Below are positions 43,036 through 51,368 of a DNA stretch of 64,000 bases, one piece after another; the first letter of the stretch is position 1; every line of letters starts with the position of its first letter. The position numbers were made by a program, and so were the translations under genes. Location of the stretch: positions 186,001 through 250,000 of the forward strand of contig CAWDVA010000006.1 of the NCBI GenBank assembly GCA_963805645.1. Direction: 5' to 3'. The stretch comes from CAVXEH01 sp963805645. Its GTDB lineage: Bacteria > Chloroflexota > Limnocylindria > QHBO01. The notes beneath the pieces were generated by a model, which saw only the letters and a list, made by a program, of their open reading frames with translations, did no database searches and had not been told where the DNA came from.

Positions 43036-43182
43036 GTCCACCTCCCTTCGTGTTCGCACCACGCTGGCCCGGACCTTTCCGGATCCGGCGCTGCGTGCAT
43101 GCCGGACAGCGTAGACCCCCGCCGACATGCGCCGACGGGGGTCAGCACGCCAGACGGGCGGCGTGTCAGATGAACCCACCCC

Positions 43183-43208
43183 CACCCCGGGTCCCATGAA
43201 ACGGGGTG
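43183..43208 (-). terminator. Weak hairpin downstream of the asparaginase gene
   Basis: CACCCCG and CGGGGTG pair around a 12-nt loop, 50 bp past the asparaginase stop. A second hairpin, GACCCCCG/CGGGGGTC, lies at 43114-43143. Confidence 0.35.
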
Positions 43209-43258
43209 ACCGGCTGGGGCGACAAGAGGCGACCGTCGCAATCGGGCCGCGGGCCTGG

Positions 43259-44323
43259 TCAGGCTGCGGGCCCCGGGCGCCGGCGGAGTGCGAAAGCGGC
43301 CCGGACCTCGCCCGAGTCGTCGCCCCGCGGGTCACGGATGGGCGGCGACGCGTAGTCCCCGAGCCGGTCCAGCGCGGCATCGTCAAGGATCCCGAGCTGG
43401 CGGAGCGCCGCGCAGCTGGCGGTGGAGGCCGCCCGGCGGGCGCCGTCGCCGTCCTCGATCTTGAGGGCCACGCCGATGGCGCCGCCCTCTCCGCTTCCGG
43501 CATGGCCGGCGAGCACGCCCACGGCATGGACTCCCTCCGCGCCGCCCTTGGCCACGAGGGCTCCCCGGGCGGCGCGCATGAGGGCCGTGTCGAACCGGCG
43601 TCGCTCACCGGCGACGAGCTCCGGATGGGCCATCATCGCGTCGCGGATCCGCTCGAGCGCGCCGCGGAGCGCGGGGTCCTCGCAACCGGATGGATCCGCG
43701 AGGCGCGCATAGGCGAGCGCCAGGCCATGAAGAGGCAGGCCGAAGGTGACGACACCGCAGCCGTCCGTTCCCGTCTCGACGGTATCCACTCCCACCCCGG
43801 CCAGCCGGGCGATCGTCTCGAGCGCGAGCTGCTGGATGGGGCTCTCGGGATGCCAGTAGCGCTCGACTTCCCAGCCGGCCGCCTTGGCGTGGAGCGCCAT
43901 CCCGGCGTGCTTCCCGGAGCAGTTGTGGCGGAGCGGCGTCAGCGGCTCGCCATCGCGCAGCAGACGCTGCGCGGTCTCGAGGTCGTATGGCGCGTGGACG
44001 CCGCACTGCAGGACGTCGCGCGTCAGTCCGCCCTGGCGGAGGAGGGCCTGGACGGTGCGAACGTGCCGATCCTCGCCCGAGTGGCTGGCGGCCATGATCG
44101 CCAGCGCCTCGGTCGGATTGCCGAAGCCGTAGCCGTCGAATCGGCCCGATGCCACGAACGGGGCGAGCTGAAACGGCTTCGCCGCGGATCGCAGGAAGAT
44201 GAGCGCGTCGGGATCGCCGGCGGAGGCAACGAGCGAGCCGTCAGCACGAACGACGGCAATGCTGCCGCGGTGACGGGACTCCACGGTCCCGCCACGGGTT
44301 ACCTCGACGAGGACCGGTGGCAC
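43259..44323 (-). CDS. Asparaginase II family protein
   Basis: A 354-residue protein of the asparaginase II (Rhizobium type) family. The signature regions are PVLVEVTRGG at the start, FLRSAAKPFQ, AIMAASHSGEDRHV, the LRHNCSGKHAGM motif, and TGTDGCGVVTFGLPL. Family members hydrolyse L-asparagine to aspartate and ammonia; this class is unrelated to the EcAII type. The GTG start at 44323 follows the sequence match; the gene lies just downstream of the bactofilin gene on the same strand (58 bp), across a 24-bp palindrome. Confidence 0.88.
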   Translation of the reverse strand: MPPVLVEVTRGGTVESRHRGSIAVVRADGSLVASAGDPDALIFLRSAAKPFQLAPFVASGRFDGYGFGNPTEALAIMAASHSGEDRHVRTVQALLRQGGLTRDVLQCGVHAPYDLETAQRLLRDGEPLTPLRHNCSGKHAGMALHAKAAGWEVERYWHPESPIQQLALETIARLAGVGVDTVETGTDGCGVVTFGLPLHGLALAYARLADPSGCEDPALRGALERIRDAMMAHPELVAGERRRFDTALMRAARGALVAKGGAEGVHAVGVLAGHAGSGEGGAIGVALKIEDGDGARRAASTASCAALRQLGILDDAALDRLGDYASPPIRDPRGDDSGEVRAAFALRRRPGPAA

Positions 44324-44379
44324 CGTACCGCCGCGCCGGCGTACCACCGCGGCGGCCGCCGCGGTACGACTGGCCGTAG

Positions 44380-44403
44380 GGCTACTGGCCCGGGCCAGTA
44401 GCC
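44380..44403. terminator. 24-bp perfect palindrome across the bactofilin stop codon
   Basis: GGCTACTGGCCC is followed directly by GGGCCAGTAGCC, a perfect inverted repeat. It encodes the last residues of bactofilin (ATGPGQ) and its TAG stop at 44382-44384. As RNA it folds into a stem of up to about 10 bp and may terminate the bactofilin transcript. A second inverted repeat (GTA/TAC and CCGCGGC/GCCGCGG) lies at about 44341-44367. Confidence 0.5.
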
Positions 44404-45011
44404 TGGCGCTCGGTCGCGACCCCCTCGCGATCCTGCTTGCTGAAGATGGACGGGCCGCCGGCCGATGCGCCGGCGTCCGTGCCGGACCCACCGGACCCAC
44501 CGGAGCCACTCGACGAGGAGGAGGACGCCTTGGAGGCGGGGGGCGTCGCCGGGCGGGACGGCTCGCGGGTCATGATCACGGAGCCCTCCCAGTGGGCACC
44601 CTCCTTCACGACCAGCACCTGGGTCTTGACGGCACCCTTGACCCGGCCGGTTGCGCCGATCTCGAAGCGCCCGCCGCAATCGACGTCGCCTTCGTAGTCA
44701 CCGTTGATGATCACGTTGTGCGCCTTGATCGCGGAGCGGACACGCGCCTGGGGGCTGATGATCAGCGTCCCCTGGCATTCGATCTCACCCTGCGCCTCGC
44801 CCTCGATCCGCAGATCGCGATCGCTCACGTACTTGCCGTTGAAGCGGGCATGGGGATCGATCACGCTCTCGTTGCCGGCCTCCGGCCGGCGAAACTCGGA
44901 CGGTGTGGGAGTCACGTCGACCTCACTGCTCAATGTGTCGGGATACAGGTTGCCAACGACGTCCTCGCGCGTCAGGGCGTCGGGCTTCGTGTCACGCTTG
45001 CCGAAGACCAT
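44382..45011 (-). CDS. Bactofilin
   Basis: A 209-residue cytoskeletal protein. The central DUF583 beta-helix (about 55-150) shows the repeated short-strand pattern: DLRIEGEAQGEIECQGTLII, VRSAIKAHNVIINGDYEGDV, GRVKGAVKTQVLVVKEGAHW. Flanks are disordered: an N-terminal polar segment, and a C-terminal Ser/Gly/Pro tail (about 160-209). Bactofilins form membrane-associated filaments that localise cell-wall enzymes or chromosome partners. The ATG has GAGGA 7 nt upstream; a TAGGCT -10-like hexamer lies about 60 nt further up. It is divergent from the DUF2332 gene. Confidence 0.9.
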   Translation of the reverse strand: MVFGKRDTKPDALTREDVVGNLYPDTLSSEVDVTPTPSEFRRPEAGNESVIDPHARFNGKYVSDRDLRIEGEAQGEIECQGTLIISPQARVRSAIKAHNVIINGDYEGDVDCGGRFEIGATGRVKGAVKTQVLVVKEGAHWEGSVIMTREPSRPATPPASKASSSSSSGSGGSGGSGTDAGASAGGPSIFSKQDREGVATERQATGPGQ

Positions 45012-45197
45012 GTGGAGATCCTCCTCTTCGGGGCGCAGGCTGGGCACGGCTCGTGCGCGATGGGTCGTGCTGGGACGGCATAGCCTACCAGCCATCGCGC
45101 CGGGGAGATAGTCCATGCCTGATGGGTCCGCGGCGCCCCGATTCGGCCGGGCGTCGAGCCGGCCGGGGCACCCGGCCCAGCCCGTGGAAATGGTCCC

Positions 45198-46331
45198 GTG
45201 ACGGCCGTCGAGATCGACCCGATCCGCGAGCGATTCCGCGCCTTCGGGCGGGAGCAGGCCTCCGGCCCGCACGGCTCTCCGCTCTACGTCGAGCTGTGCC
45301 GTGGTCTGGCGGAGGATCCGGATACGTGCGCGCTGCTGATGGCAGCGGTACCCGGGCAGCGCATCCCGAACCTGCTCCTGGCCGCGGTGCACGACCTGCT
45401 GCTGGCCGGCGGGGCTGCCGCATCCGATCCGCTGGCCGTCTACTACCCGAGTGTCGTGGGCGGTTCGGCGCATTCGCCCGACGCCGACGCCTCAGCGCGG
45501 TTCCGTGACTTCTGCATCCGGCACCGCGACGAGGTGATCCGAACCGTCGCGACCCGCGCTACCCAGACGAACGAGCCGCGTCGAGCGGCTGCACTCGTCC
45601 CGGCGCTCGGCCGCGTGGCAGCGGAGTCGGGCCGCCCGCTGGCCCTCGTCGAGGCCGGCACGAGTGCGGGGCTCCTCCTGCAGGCGGACCGGTATCGCAT
45701 CCGATACGGAGGCGGCGCCACCGGACCTGCCGGTTCCGCGCTGACGCTCGCCTGCCGCGTCGTGGGGCGCCACCCGCCCCTGCCCGATCACCTGCCGATC
45801 GCCTGGCGCGCAGGCATCGACCTGTCGCCCGTCGATGTCGGCGACCCGGAGGGGATCCGCTGGCTGCGGGCGTGCCTGTGGCCGGAGCATCGTGATCGGG
45901 CACGGAACCTGGAGGCCGCAGTGCGAATCGCGCGCGAGGACCGCCCGCTCCTGGTGCGCGGCGATATGGTCAACGATCTGCCCCGGCTGGCGGCCCGTGC
46001 CCCGGCCGCGGCCGCACTCGCCCTCTTCCACTTCACCGCGCTCGTCTACGTCGAGGCGTCTCGTCGCTCGGCATTCGTGCGGATGGTGCAGCGGCTGGCC
46101 GCGGCACGCGGGAAGCCGGTGTGGCTCGTTGGCTGCGAGTCAATCCGGCTCGTCGAGCGCCTGGGGGCCGACCTGGGCATCGACCTCCTCGAGGGCAGGC
46201 CCGCCGACGTCCCGGACGGCCCCTCCTGCGCGCTCGTGGAGTGGCGGATGAACCCGGACGGGTCCGGCCGCCATCGGCTCCTCGCGCTGGTGCACCCGCA
46301 CGGGCGATGGATCGAGTGGCTCGCGGACTAG
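45198..46331 (+). CDS. DUF2332 family protein
   Basis: A 377-residue protein matching the DUF2332 family found mostly in Actinomycetota. It has RERFRAFGREQASGPHGSPLYVELCRG at the start (interrupted view), LVEAGTSAGLLLQADRY (a SAM-methyltransferase-like glycine loop), and the ending VEWRMNPDGSGRHRLLALVHPHG. The function is not established. The start is GTG 45198. The stop TAG at 46329 forms part of the -10 hexamer of upp. Confidence 0.8.
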   Translation: MTAVEIDPIRERFRAFGREQASGPHGSPLYVELCRGLAEDPDTCALLMAAVPGQRIPNLLLAAVHDLLLAGGAAASDPLAVYYPSVVGGSAHSPDADASARFRDFCIRHRDEVIRTVATRATQTNEPRRAAALVPALGRVAAESGRPLALVEAGTSAGLLLQADRYRIRYGGGATGPAGSALTLACRVVGRHPPLPDHLPIAWRAGIDLSPVDVGDPEGIRWLRACLWPEHRDRARNLEAAVRIAREDRPLLVRGDMVNDLPRLAARAPAAAALALFHFTALVYVEASRRSAFVRMVQRLAAARGKPVWLVGCESIRLVERLGADLGIDLLEGRPADVPDGPSCALVEWRMNPDGSGRHRLLALVHPHGRWIEWLAD

Positions 46332-46334
46332 AAT
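46329..46334 (+). promoter_or_regulatory. -10 element (TAGAAT) for upp, overlapping the DUF2332 stop
   Basis: TAGAAT begins with the DUF2332 stop codon and lies 8 nt before the ATG at 46343, giving a leaderless start. Confidence 0.55.
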
Positions 46335-46342
46335 GCATCCCG

Positions 46343-47074
46343 ATGGCTGACCTCACCGCCCGCTACGGCAACCTGCACGTCAGCAACCACCCGCTCGTGG
46401 CCCACAAGCTGACCCTGCTGCGAGACAACGGCACCGCGCCCAAGCAATTCCGCGAGCTGGTCCGCGAGCTGAGCTGGCTCATCGGCTACGAGGCCATGAG
46501 CGACCTCACCACCCGTCCCCGCAGCATCGAGACGCCGCTCGAACCCATGGAGGGAGCGGAGCTCGAGCCCCGGGTGGGCCTCGTCCCCGTCCTCCGCGCC
46601 GGCCTGGGCATGGTCGACGCCATGCTCGAGCTGATGCCCACGGCCCAGGTCTGGCACATCGGCCTCTACCGGGACGAGCGGACCCTGAAGCCGGTCGAGT
46701 ACTACAACAAGCTGCCGGATGCGGCGACGGTGCAGGTCTGCCTCATCCTGGACCCCATGCTCGCCACCGGCGGCTCGTCGGCCGCCACCGTGGACATCCT
46801 CAAGGCGTGGGGCGCGGCACGCATCAAGCAGGTGAGCCTCATCGCCGCCCCGGAGGGGATCGCGACCCTCTCGGAGGCACATCCCGACGTCGACATCCAC
46901 GTCTGCGCCGTGGACCGCAACCTGAACGAGCGCGGGTACATCATGCCCGGCCTCGGCGACGCGGGAGATCGGCAGTTCGGTACGTTCGCGGGTCCCGGCT
47001 CCGAACCCGGCCACGCTTCCGACGAGACCGCGGAGGTGGTCCGCCGCCTGCAGCGCACCCTCGCCGACGACTGA
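46343..47074 (+). CDS. upp: Uracil phosphoribosyltransferase
   Basis: A 243-residue pyrimidine-salvage enzyme making UMP from uracil and PRPP. It has SNHPLVAHKLTLLRD, the LVPVLRAGLGMVD loop, the PRPP motif LILDPMLATGGSSAA, and the uracil-binding end GYIMPGLGDAGDRQFGT. The C-terminus carries about 33 extra residues after the usual end (GSEPGHASDE..., predicted helical), longer than the typical 208-residue form. The effect is unknown. The upstream DUF2332 gene ends 11 bp before the start, but the gene has its own -10. Confidence 0.93.
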   Translation: MADLTARYGNLHVSNHPLVAHKLTLLRDNGTAPKQFRELVRELSWLIGYEAMSDLTTRPRSIETPLEPMEGAELEPRVGLVPVLRAGLGMVDAMLELMPTAQVWHIGLYRDERTLKPVEYYNKLPDAATVQVCLILDPMLATGGSSAATVDILKAWGAARIKQVSLIAAPEGIATLSEAHPDVDIHVCAVDRNLNERGYIMPGLGDAGDRQFGTFAGPGSEPGHASDETAEVVRRLQRTLADD

Positions 47075-47149
47075 CCTTCTCGCACCGGCGCCCGGCCCAG
47101 CGGAGGCCGACCCGGCTCGGAACCGGCACTGGACTCCGACACAACGAAA

Positions 47150-47217
47150 CGTCCCGAAGGAACCGCCTTCGGCCCGTTGATGTGATCTCCGGTGCCGTTG
47201 GCCGCCCCTTCGGGACG
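47150..47217. other. Alternative-hairpin element (nested inverted repeats)
   Basis: CCGAAGG (47154-47160) can pair with CCTTCGG (47166-47172) in a small 5-nt-loop hairpin. The longer CGTCCCGAAGG (47150-47160) can instead pair perfectly with CCTTCGGGACG (47207-47217). The two folds exclude each other. It lies between convergent upp and the propeller lipoprotein gene, so it may simply be a two-way terminator. Confidence 0.5.
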
Positions 47218-47258
47218 CGAGGAGAATATCCCGGGGCCGCGGCGCCCCGCAATACCAC

Positions 47259-47298
47259 TTATCCCCCACTTATTCCGCGGGCGGCGAAGTTATCCACA
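47259..47298. other. DnaA-box-like cluster
   Basis: A perfect DnaA-box consensus TTATCCACA lies at 47290-47298, with near matches TTATCCCCC (47259-47267) and TTATTCCGC (47270-47278). The stretch is AT-richer than its surroundings. No dnaA, dnaN or gyrB gene is nearby. Confidence 0.35.
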
Positions 47299-47353
47299 GT
47301 CCATCCCCAACGAATCGGCCTGGGGCTGTCGTGGCTGCGAGGGTCCGGATGGT

Positions 47354-48355
47354 TCAGCCGGGCGCGACCACCTTCGCCGGATCGACCCGCGCCAGGGTCC
47401 CGTCCCTGGCGGGCACCCACAGCGAGCCGTCGCCGAGCACGACGCGACGCGCCTGCGGTCCGACGCTCGCCACCCCCAGGACCTCGCCCGTCGCTGCGTC
47501 GAGGCGCCAGAGCGTGGAGTCGGCCTGGCAGACGGCCCACAGCGACCCGTCGGCGATGATGACTCCCTCGACGCCGGCACCCACCCGGACCGCCTGGACG
47601 GCACGCAGCGTGGCCGGGTCGACCTGCACGACCCTGGCATCCACGAGGGCCGCGACCCACACGGTGCCGGCCGATGGCGCGATCCCCTCCGACCCGGCGC
47701 CGACCCGCACCCGGTCGCCCACCGTGTTGGTCTGCGGATCAATGCGCCGGATGTCGGCACTGTACGTTCCCGTGACCCACACCGCGTCCGGGCCGACCTC
47801 GACGTGGCGCGGGGTGCCGCCGGTCTCCAGCGTGGCCTCGATCGTCCCGCTCCGCGGATCCATGCGAAGGACCTCCCCCGACTGCTCGAGCGTGACCCAC
47901 ACCGAGCCGAAGCCGACGGCGAGGCCCTCGACCTTCTCGCCCGCGGGGAAGGTGGCGGTCACGGTGTTCGTTGCCGGATCGATGCGCGAGAGCGTGCCGT
48001 CCTCGTGGTTCGTGACCCACACTGCACCCTCGCCGGCGGCGACCACGATGGCCCCGGCGCCGACCCTGATACGCGCGGCGACGCTGTTCGTGGCCGGGTC
48101 GATGCGGATCAGCTCCCCGGTGTCGTAGCTCGCGACCCAGGCGGCATCGTCCGCCCAGGCGATCCCGATGAGCTCGCCGCCCACCTCGATCGTGGCCTGC
48201 GTGGCGTCCACGGACGCCGGCGGCGAGGGATCCACCGTCCGCATCGGCTCGGGCGTGGGGGTGGGGGCCGCAGTCGCGGAGGGAGATCCGCCGGCGGCAC
48301 TGCAGGCGGTCAGGAGGACGGCGGCGACAGCCAGGGCTGCGGCAGGGCGTGTCAT
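47354..48355 (-). CDS. Beta-propeller lipoprotein (YncE/virginiamycin-B-lyase-like)
   Basis: A 333-residue exported protein. The signal peptide ends in a lipobox (LLTAC), so the Cys should be lipidated by Lgt. A Thr/Pro-rich linker (about 25-50) follows. The rest is a beta-propeller of about six or seven blades with repeated (VG)xGSVWVT and IDPATN units of about 42 residues: WAAWVASYDTG, GAVWVTNHEDG, GSVWVTLEQSG, DAVWVTGTYSA, GTVWVAALVDA, GSLWAVCQADS, GSLWVPARDG. The function is unknown. ATG 48355 is preferred over 48364; both keep the signal. Confidence 0.85.
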   Translation of the reverse strand: MTRPAAALAVAAVLLTACSAAGGSPSATAAPTPTPEPMRTVDPSPPASVDATQATIEVGGELIGIAWADDAAWVASYDTGELIRIDPATNSVAARIRVGAGAIVVAAGEGAVWVTNHEDGTLSRIDPATNTVTATFPAGEKVEGLAVGFGSVWVTLEQSGEVLRMDPRSGTIEATLETGGTPRHVEVGPDAVWVTGTYSADIRRIDPQTNTVGDRVRVGAGSEGIAPSAGTVWVAALVDARVVQVDPATLRAVQAVRVGAGVEGVIIADGSLWAVCQADSTLWRLDAATGEVLGVASVGPQARRVVLGDGSLWVPARDGTLARVDPAKVVAPG

Positions 48356-48394
48356 GGCTGGCATACCTTCGCCGCGCCGGTAAGGTTCAGCGGC

Positions 48395-48400
48395 TAGGCT
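48395..48400 (+). promoter_or_regulatory. -10 element (TAGGCT) for arsC, leaderless
   Basis: TAGGCT lies 6 nt before the ATG at 48407. Confidence 0.5.
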
Positions 48401-48406
48401 TGCCCC

Positions 48407-48823
48407 ATGCCAAAGCGGGTCCTCTTCATCTGCACCCACAACAGCGCCCGGTCCCAGATGGCAGAAGGCATGCTTCGTGCCTGGGGCGGTCCGGACTGGG
48501 AGGCGCACTCCGCCGGCGTGGAGCGAACCTTCGTCCGCCTCGAGGCCATCGGTGTGATGGACGAGATCGGCATCGACATCAACGATCAACAGAGCAAGAC
48601 GCTGAAGCGATACGCGGGCGAAGCGTGGGACCTGGTGGTCCCGGTCTGCGAGGAAGGCGCCGCGGCGTGCCCCATGATCCCGGGCGACCACGTCGTGGAG
48701 AAATGGTCCTTCGACGATCCCAGCGCCGCGACCGGCACCGACGAGGAGCGCCTGGCCGTCTTCCGCCGGGTCCGCGACGAGATCGCGGCCAGGGTCCGGG
48801 AGCTCATCAGCCGCGGCGCCTGA
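48407..48823 (+). CDS. arsC: Thioredoxin-coupled arsenate reductase (LMW phosphatase fold)
   Basis: A 138-residue protein with the phosphate-loop C9-x5-R15 (FICTHNSARS) of low-molecular-weight tyrosine phosphatases. Two more cysteines, C81 and C88 (VPVCEEGAAACPMIPG), match the Cys10/82/89 triad of the S. aureus ArsC relay, so reduction of arsenate to arsenite via thioredoxin is expected. A plain tyrosine phosphatase is less likely. No arsR or arsenite pump lies beside it. The next gene (NUDIX) begins 1 bp after the stop, so they are cotranscribed. Confidence 0.85.
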   Translation: MPKRVLFICTHNSARSQMAEGMLRAWGGPDWEAHSAGVERTFVRLEAIGVMDEIGIDINDQQSKTLKRYAGEAWDLVVPVCEEGAAACPMIPGDHVVEKWSFDDPSAATGTDEERLAVFRRVRDEIAARVRELISRGA

Positions 48824-48824
48824 C

Positions 48825-49343
48825 GTGTCGACCCCCGTTCCGGTCTGTCCGCACTGCGCGGCGTCGGCAGAGCGACCGCTCGTCTGCGACCGGTGCGGCT
48901 GGCGCTGGCATGCCAACCCCTATCCGGCCGCCGGCGTGCTGATCGAGCGTGACGGCCCGGACGGGGAAGCCCAGGTCCTGCTGCTGCGGCGGGCCGTGGA
49001 ACCCGGGTACGGTGCATGGGACCTGCCCGCAGGCTTCCTGGAGCCCAACGAGTCGTCTGAGGACGGCGCTCGCCGCGAGGGACGCGAGGAGTCCGGCCTC
49101 CAGGTCGAGCTCCTGCAGCTGGTCGGCGTCTACTCCAGCCCGGAGGGCAACGCCGTCGCGGCCGTGTACCGCGCACGACAGGTGGACCCTGCAGCCACCG
49201 TGCGGCCGGACCATGAATCGAGCGAGCACGCGTGGGTGGCACGCAGCGCGGTGCCGGATTGGCTGCCGCGAATGGCGTTCCGATCCATGGCCGCCGCGCT
49301 CGACGACTGGGCGCACGGTCGCGCGGGAGTGGTGCAGGGCTGA
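48825..49343 (+). CDS. NUDIX hydrolase with N-terminal zinc ribbon
   Basis: A 172-residue protein. Residues 8-28 hold a four-Cys zinc ribbon (CPHC ... CDRC). The NUDIX box GFLEPNESSEDGARREGREESGLQVEL keeps the REGREES-type metal-binding residues (shown here in part: RREGREESGL). This two-part layout resembles NudC-like or ADP-ribose/NAD pyrophosphatases, but the NudC-specific array is not evident, so the substrate is unknown. The GTG start overlaps nothing and follows the arsC stop by one base. It is convergent with the hydrolase gene. Confidence 0.85.
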   Translation: MSTPVPVCPHCAASAERPLVCDRCGWRWHANPYPAAGVLIERDGPDGEAQVLLLRRAVEPGYGAWDLPAGFLEPNESSEDGARREGREESGLQVELLQLVGVYSSPEGNAVAAVYRARQVDPAATVRPDHESSEHAWVARSAVPDWLPRMAFRSMAAALDDWAHGRAGVVQG

Positions 49344-49353
49344 CGAGCCGGCC

Positions 49354-50286
49354 TCAGGCCATCGCTGCCGGAATCGCCGCCACCAGCAGCTCCCGCATCA
49401 GGCCGGGTTGCTCCAGCCACGGGAAGTGACCGATGCCCGGCAGCACATGGAGCCGCGACCCGGGCACCAGCGCCGCGGTGGCGCGCGTCGCGTCCACCGG
49501 GATCGGGTCCTGCTCGCCATGGATAAAGACGCCGGGCACCTCCAGCCCGGGCAACGCGTGCTCCAGCGTCCGGTGTTCGAGGTGCGCATGGATCGACGCC
49601 CAGGTGGCGAGGTGGCCCGGCAGGTCCATGTCGTAGGCGGGCATCGGCGGCGCCTCGGCGGGCCTGGCGAAGTAGGACGGCCAGAGCAGGCCAAGAGCCT
49701 CGATCTCCTCCGCCGCGGAAACCTCGCCCGACTCCTCGAGCGCGTTGATCTCCTCGATGCGCGCCCGGCTGGCCTCGTCCAGCGGCCGCATCAGGTTCTC
49801 GCCGAACTCCTGCTCCCCTCCATCGCCCACGGCACCGAGCGCGTCGACCACCACGATCCCCGCGACACGCCCGGGGTGCATGACCGCCAGGTGCATGGCG
49901 AGGTGGCCGCCCCATGAGTGGCCGAGCACCCACGGCCGACCCCAGCCCAGGGCGTCCGCGACTGCCACGGCATCGGCGACGTGGCCTTCGATGCTCCGGT
50001 CTCCATCCGCCACCGACGGGGCGATGCCGCGCTGCTGGTAGTGGACCACCGTGAACGCGGGAGCAAGCTCCGCCGCCAGCGGAGCGAGGTAGTCGGAGAG
50101 GCCCGGCCCGCCGTGGAGGAGCATGATCGGCGGACCCGATCCGGTCCGGTGCCCGACCAGCGCACCGCCGGAGACCGGGAGGGTGACCTCCTCGCTGCCG
50201 GGCCCGATGGCCCCGGCGCCATCGGAGCGATCGCCACCTTCGGCACCCGGGGTTGTGACCAAAGGCTCAGGTGCACGCCTGCGCAT
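49354..50286 (-). CDS. Alpha/beta hydrolase (proline iminopeptidase-like)
   Basis: A 310-residue serine hydrolase. It has the oxyanion HGGPGLSD motif near 59, the nucleophile elbow GHSWGGH, and the late Asp and His (GEQDPIPVD; GIGHFPW). HGGPG plus GHSWGG is the mark of the S33 proline iminopeptidase group, which releases N-terminal proline or acts on other amides and esters. ATG 50286 was chosen because a CATACT hexamer lies 6 nt upstream; GTG 50328 is the longer alternative. It is divergent from mdh. Confidence 0.85.
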   Translation of the reverse strand: MRRRAPEPLVTTPGAEGGDRSDGAGAIGPGSEEVTLPVSGGALVGHRTGSGPPIMLLHGGPGLSDYLAPLAAELAPAFTVVHYQQRGIAPSVADGDRSIEGHVADAVAVADALGWGRPWVLGHSWGGHLAMHLAVMHPGRVAGIVVVDALGAVGDGGEQEFGENLMRPLDEASRARIEEINALEESGEVSAAEEIEALGLLWPSYFARPAEAPPMPAYDMDLPGHLATWASIHAHLEHRTLEHALPGLEVPGVFIHGEQDPIPVDATRATAALVPGSRLHVLPGIGHFPWLEQPGLMRELLVAAIPAAMA

Positions 50287-50292
50287 GCGCGC

Positions 50293-50298
50293 AGTATG
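50293..50298 (-). promoter_or_regulatory. -10-like element (CATACT) for hydrolase
   Basis: CATACT on the minus strand ends 6 nt before ATG 50286, the same hexamer and spacing seen before thrC. Confidence 0.4.
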
Positions 50299-50344
50299 CG
50301 GTTCGGGGGAAGCCAGCCCATCGGTCACGCGTACGAGGCTGCGC

Positions 50345-50350
50345 TACACT
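50345..50350 (+). promoter_or_regulatory. -10 element (TACACT) of mdh-gltA, with leader
   Basis: TACACT is followed by about 28 nt and an AGGAGA ribosome site (50370-50375) before ATG 50379. This operon is leadered, unlike most genes here. Confidence 0.5.
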
Positions 50351-50378
50351 CGAACACAGAGAAGATCGCAGGAGAACC

Positions 50379-51368
50379 ATGCCGGACGCACATGTCAAGG
50401 TCGCCGTCACCGGCGCCGCGGGTCAGATCGGGTACGCCCTTCTGTTCAGGATCGCCTCTGGCCAGATGTTCGGGCCGGAGACGACCATAGACCTGCAGCT
50501 CCTCGAGCTGGAGGCTGCGCTCCCCGCGCTCGAGGGCGTGGCGATGGAGCTCGACGACTGCGCGTTCCCGCTCCTGCGCTCGGTGGTGCGCACCTCGTCG
50601 GCCGACGAGGCGTTCCGTGACGCCAACTGGGTCCTGCTGGTGGGCGCCGTCCCCCGCAAGGCAGGCATGGAGCGCAAGGACCTGCTGACCATCAACGGTG
50701 GCATCTTCACCGCGCAGGGCCGCGCGATCGCCGCCAACGCGGCGGATGACGTCCACGTCCTGGTGGTCGGCAACCCATGCAACACCAACGCCCTGATCGC
50801 CTCGGCGAACGCACCGGAGATCCCCGCCGAGCGCTGGTTCGCGATGACCATGCTGGACCAGAGCCGCGGGCGCTCGCAGCTGGCAGCGAAGGCCGGCGTG
50901 GCGGTCGAGGAGGTGCAGGACCTGGCGATCTGGGGCAACCACTCCAGCACGCAGTTCCCCGACTTCTACCACGCCACCATCGGCGGCCGGCCGGCCCTCG
51001 AGGTTATCGGCGACGAGGCCTGGATGCAGAACGACTTCATGCGCATCGTCCAGCAGCGCGGCGCCGAGATCATCAAGGCCCGAGGGGCCTCGTCCGCCGC
51101 GAGCGCCGCGAATGCCATCGTCGACACCGTCCGCAGCATCGCGCGGCCCGGCGGCGAGCTCTTCTCGGTGGCCATCAAGGCGCCGGCGGAGGGCGGCTAC
51201 GATGTCCCGGAGGGCCTGGTCTTCGGCTATCCGGTCAGGGCCATCGCGCCCGGCACCGTCGAGATCGTGCAGCGCATTGAGCACGGTCCCTGGGCGCAGG
51301 CGAAGATCGACGCAACGCGCAACGAGCTCCTCGAGGAGCGTGAGGCAGTAAAGGACCTGATGCCATGA
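50379..51368 (+). CDS. mdh: Malate dehydrogenase
   Basis: A 329-residue NAD(P)-dependent TCA-cycle enzyme (malate to oxaloacetate) of the long cytosolic-type MDH family. The dinucleotide glycine loop is VAVTGAAGQIGYALLFRIA; the substrate arginines are in GAVPRKAGMERKDLL, and the catalytic His in IWGNHSSTQFPD. In family members the LDxxRA segment is usually LDHNRA; here it is TMLDQSRGRSQLA. AGGAGA lies 3 nt before the ATG. The stop overlaps the citrate synthase ATG by 4 bp, so the pair is coupled and the two enzymes share oxaloacetate. Confidence 0.93.
   Translation: MPDAHVKVAVTGAAGQIGYALLFRIASGQMFGPETTIDLQLLELEAALPALEGVAMELDDCAFPLLRSVVRTSSADEAFRDANWVLLVGAVPRKAGMERKDLLTINGGIFTAQGRAIAANAADDVHVLVVGNPCNTNALIASANAPEIPAERWFAMTMLDQSRGRSQLAAKAGVAVEEVQDLAIWGNHSSTQFPDFYHATIGGRPALEVIGDEAWMQNDFMRIVQQRGAEIIKARGASSAASAANAIVDTVRSIARPGGELFSVAIKAPAEGGYDVPEGLVFGYPVRAIAPGTVEIVQRIEHGPWAQAKIDATRNELLEEREAVKDLMP

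Noticed and set aside
44380..44403. Transposon end or insertion-sequence terminal repeat
   Set aside because: No matching second end, no transposase and no target duplication were seen in the flanks.
47150..47217. Known riboswitch
   Set aside because: The site is between convergent gene ends, not upstream of a start, and matches no riboswitch consensus I can recall.
47259..47298. Chromosomal origin (oriC)
   Set aside because: Only one perfect DnaA box, no AT-rich unwinding region of usual size, and no dnaA/dnaN/gyrB in the window.
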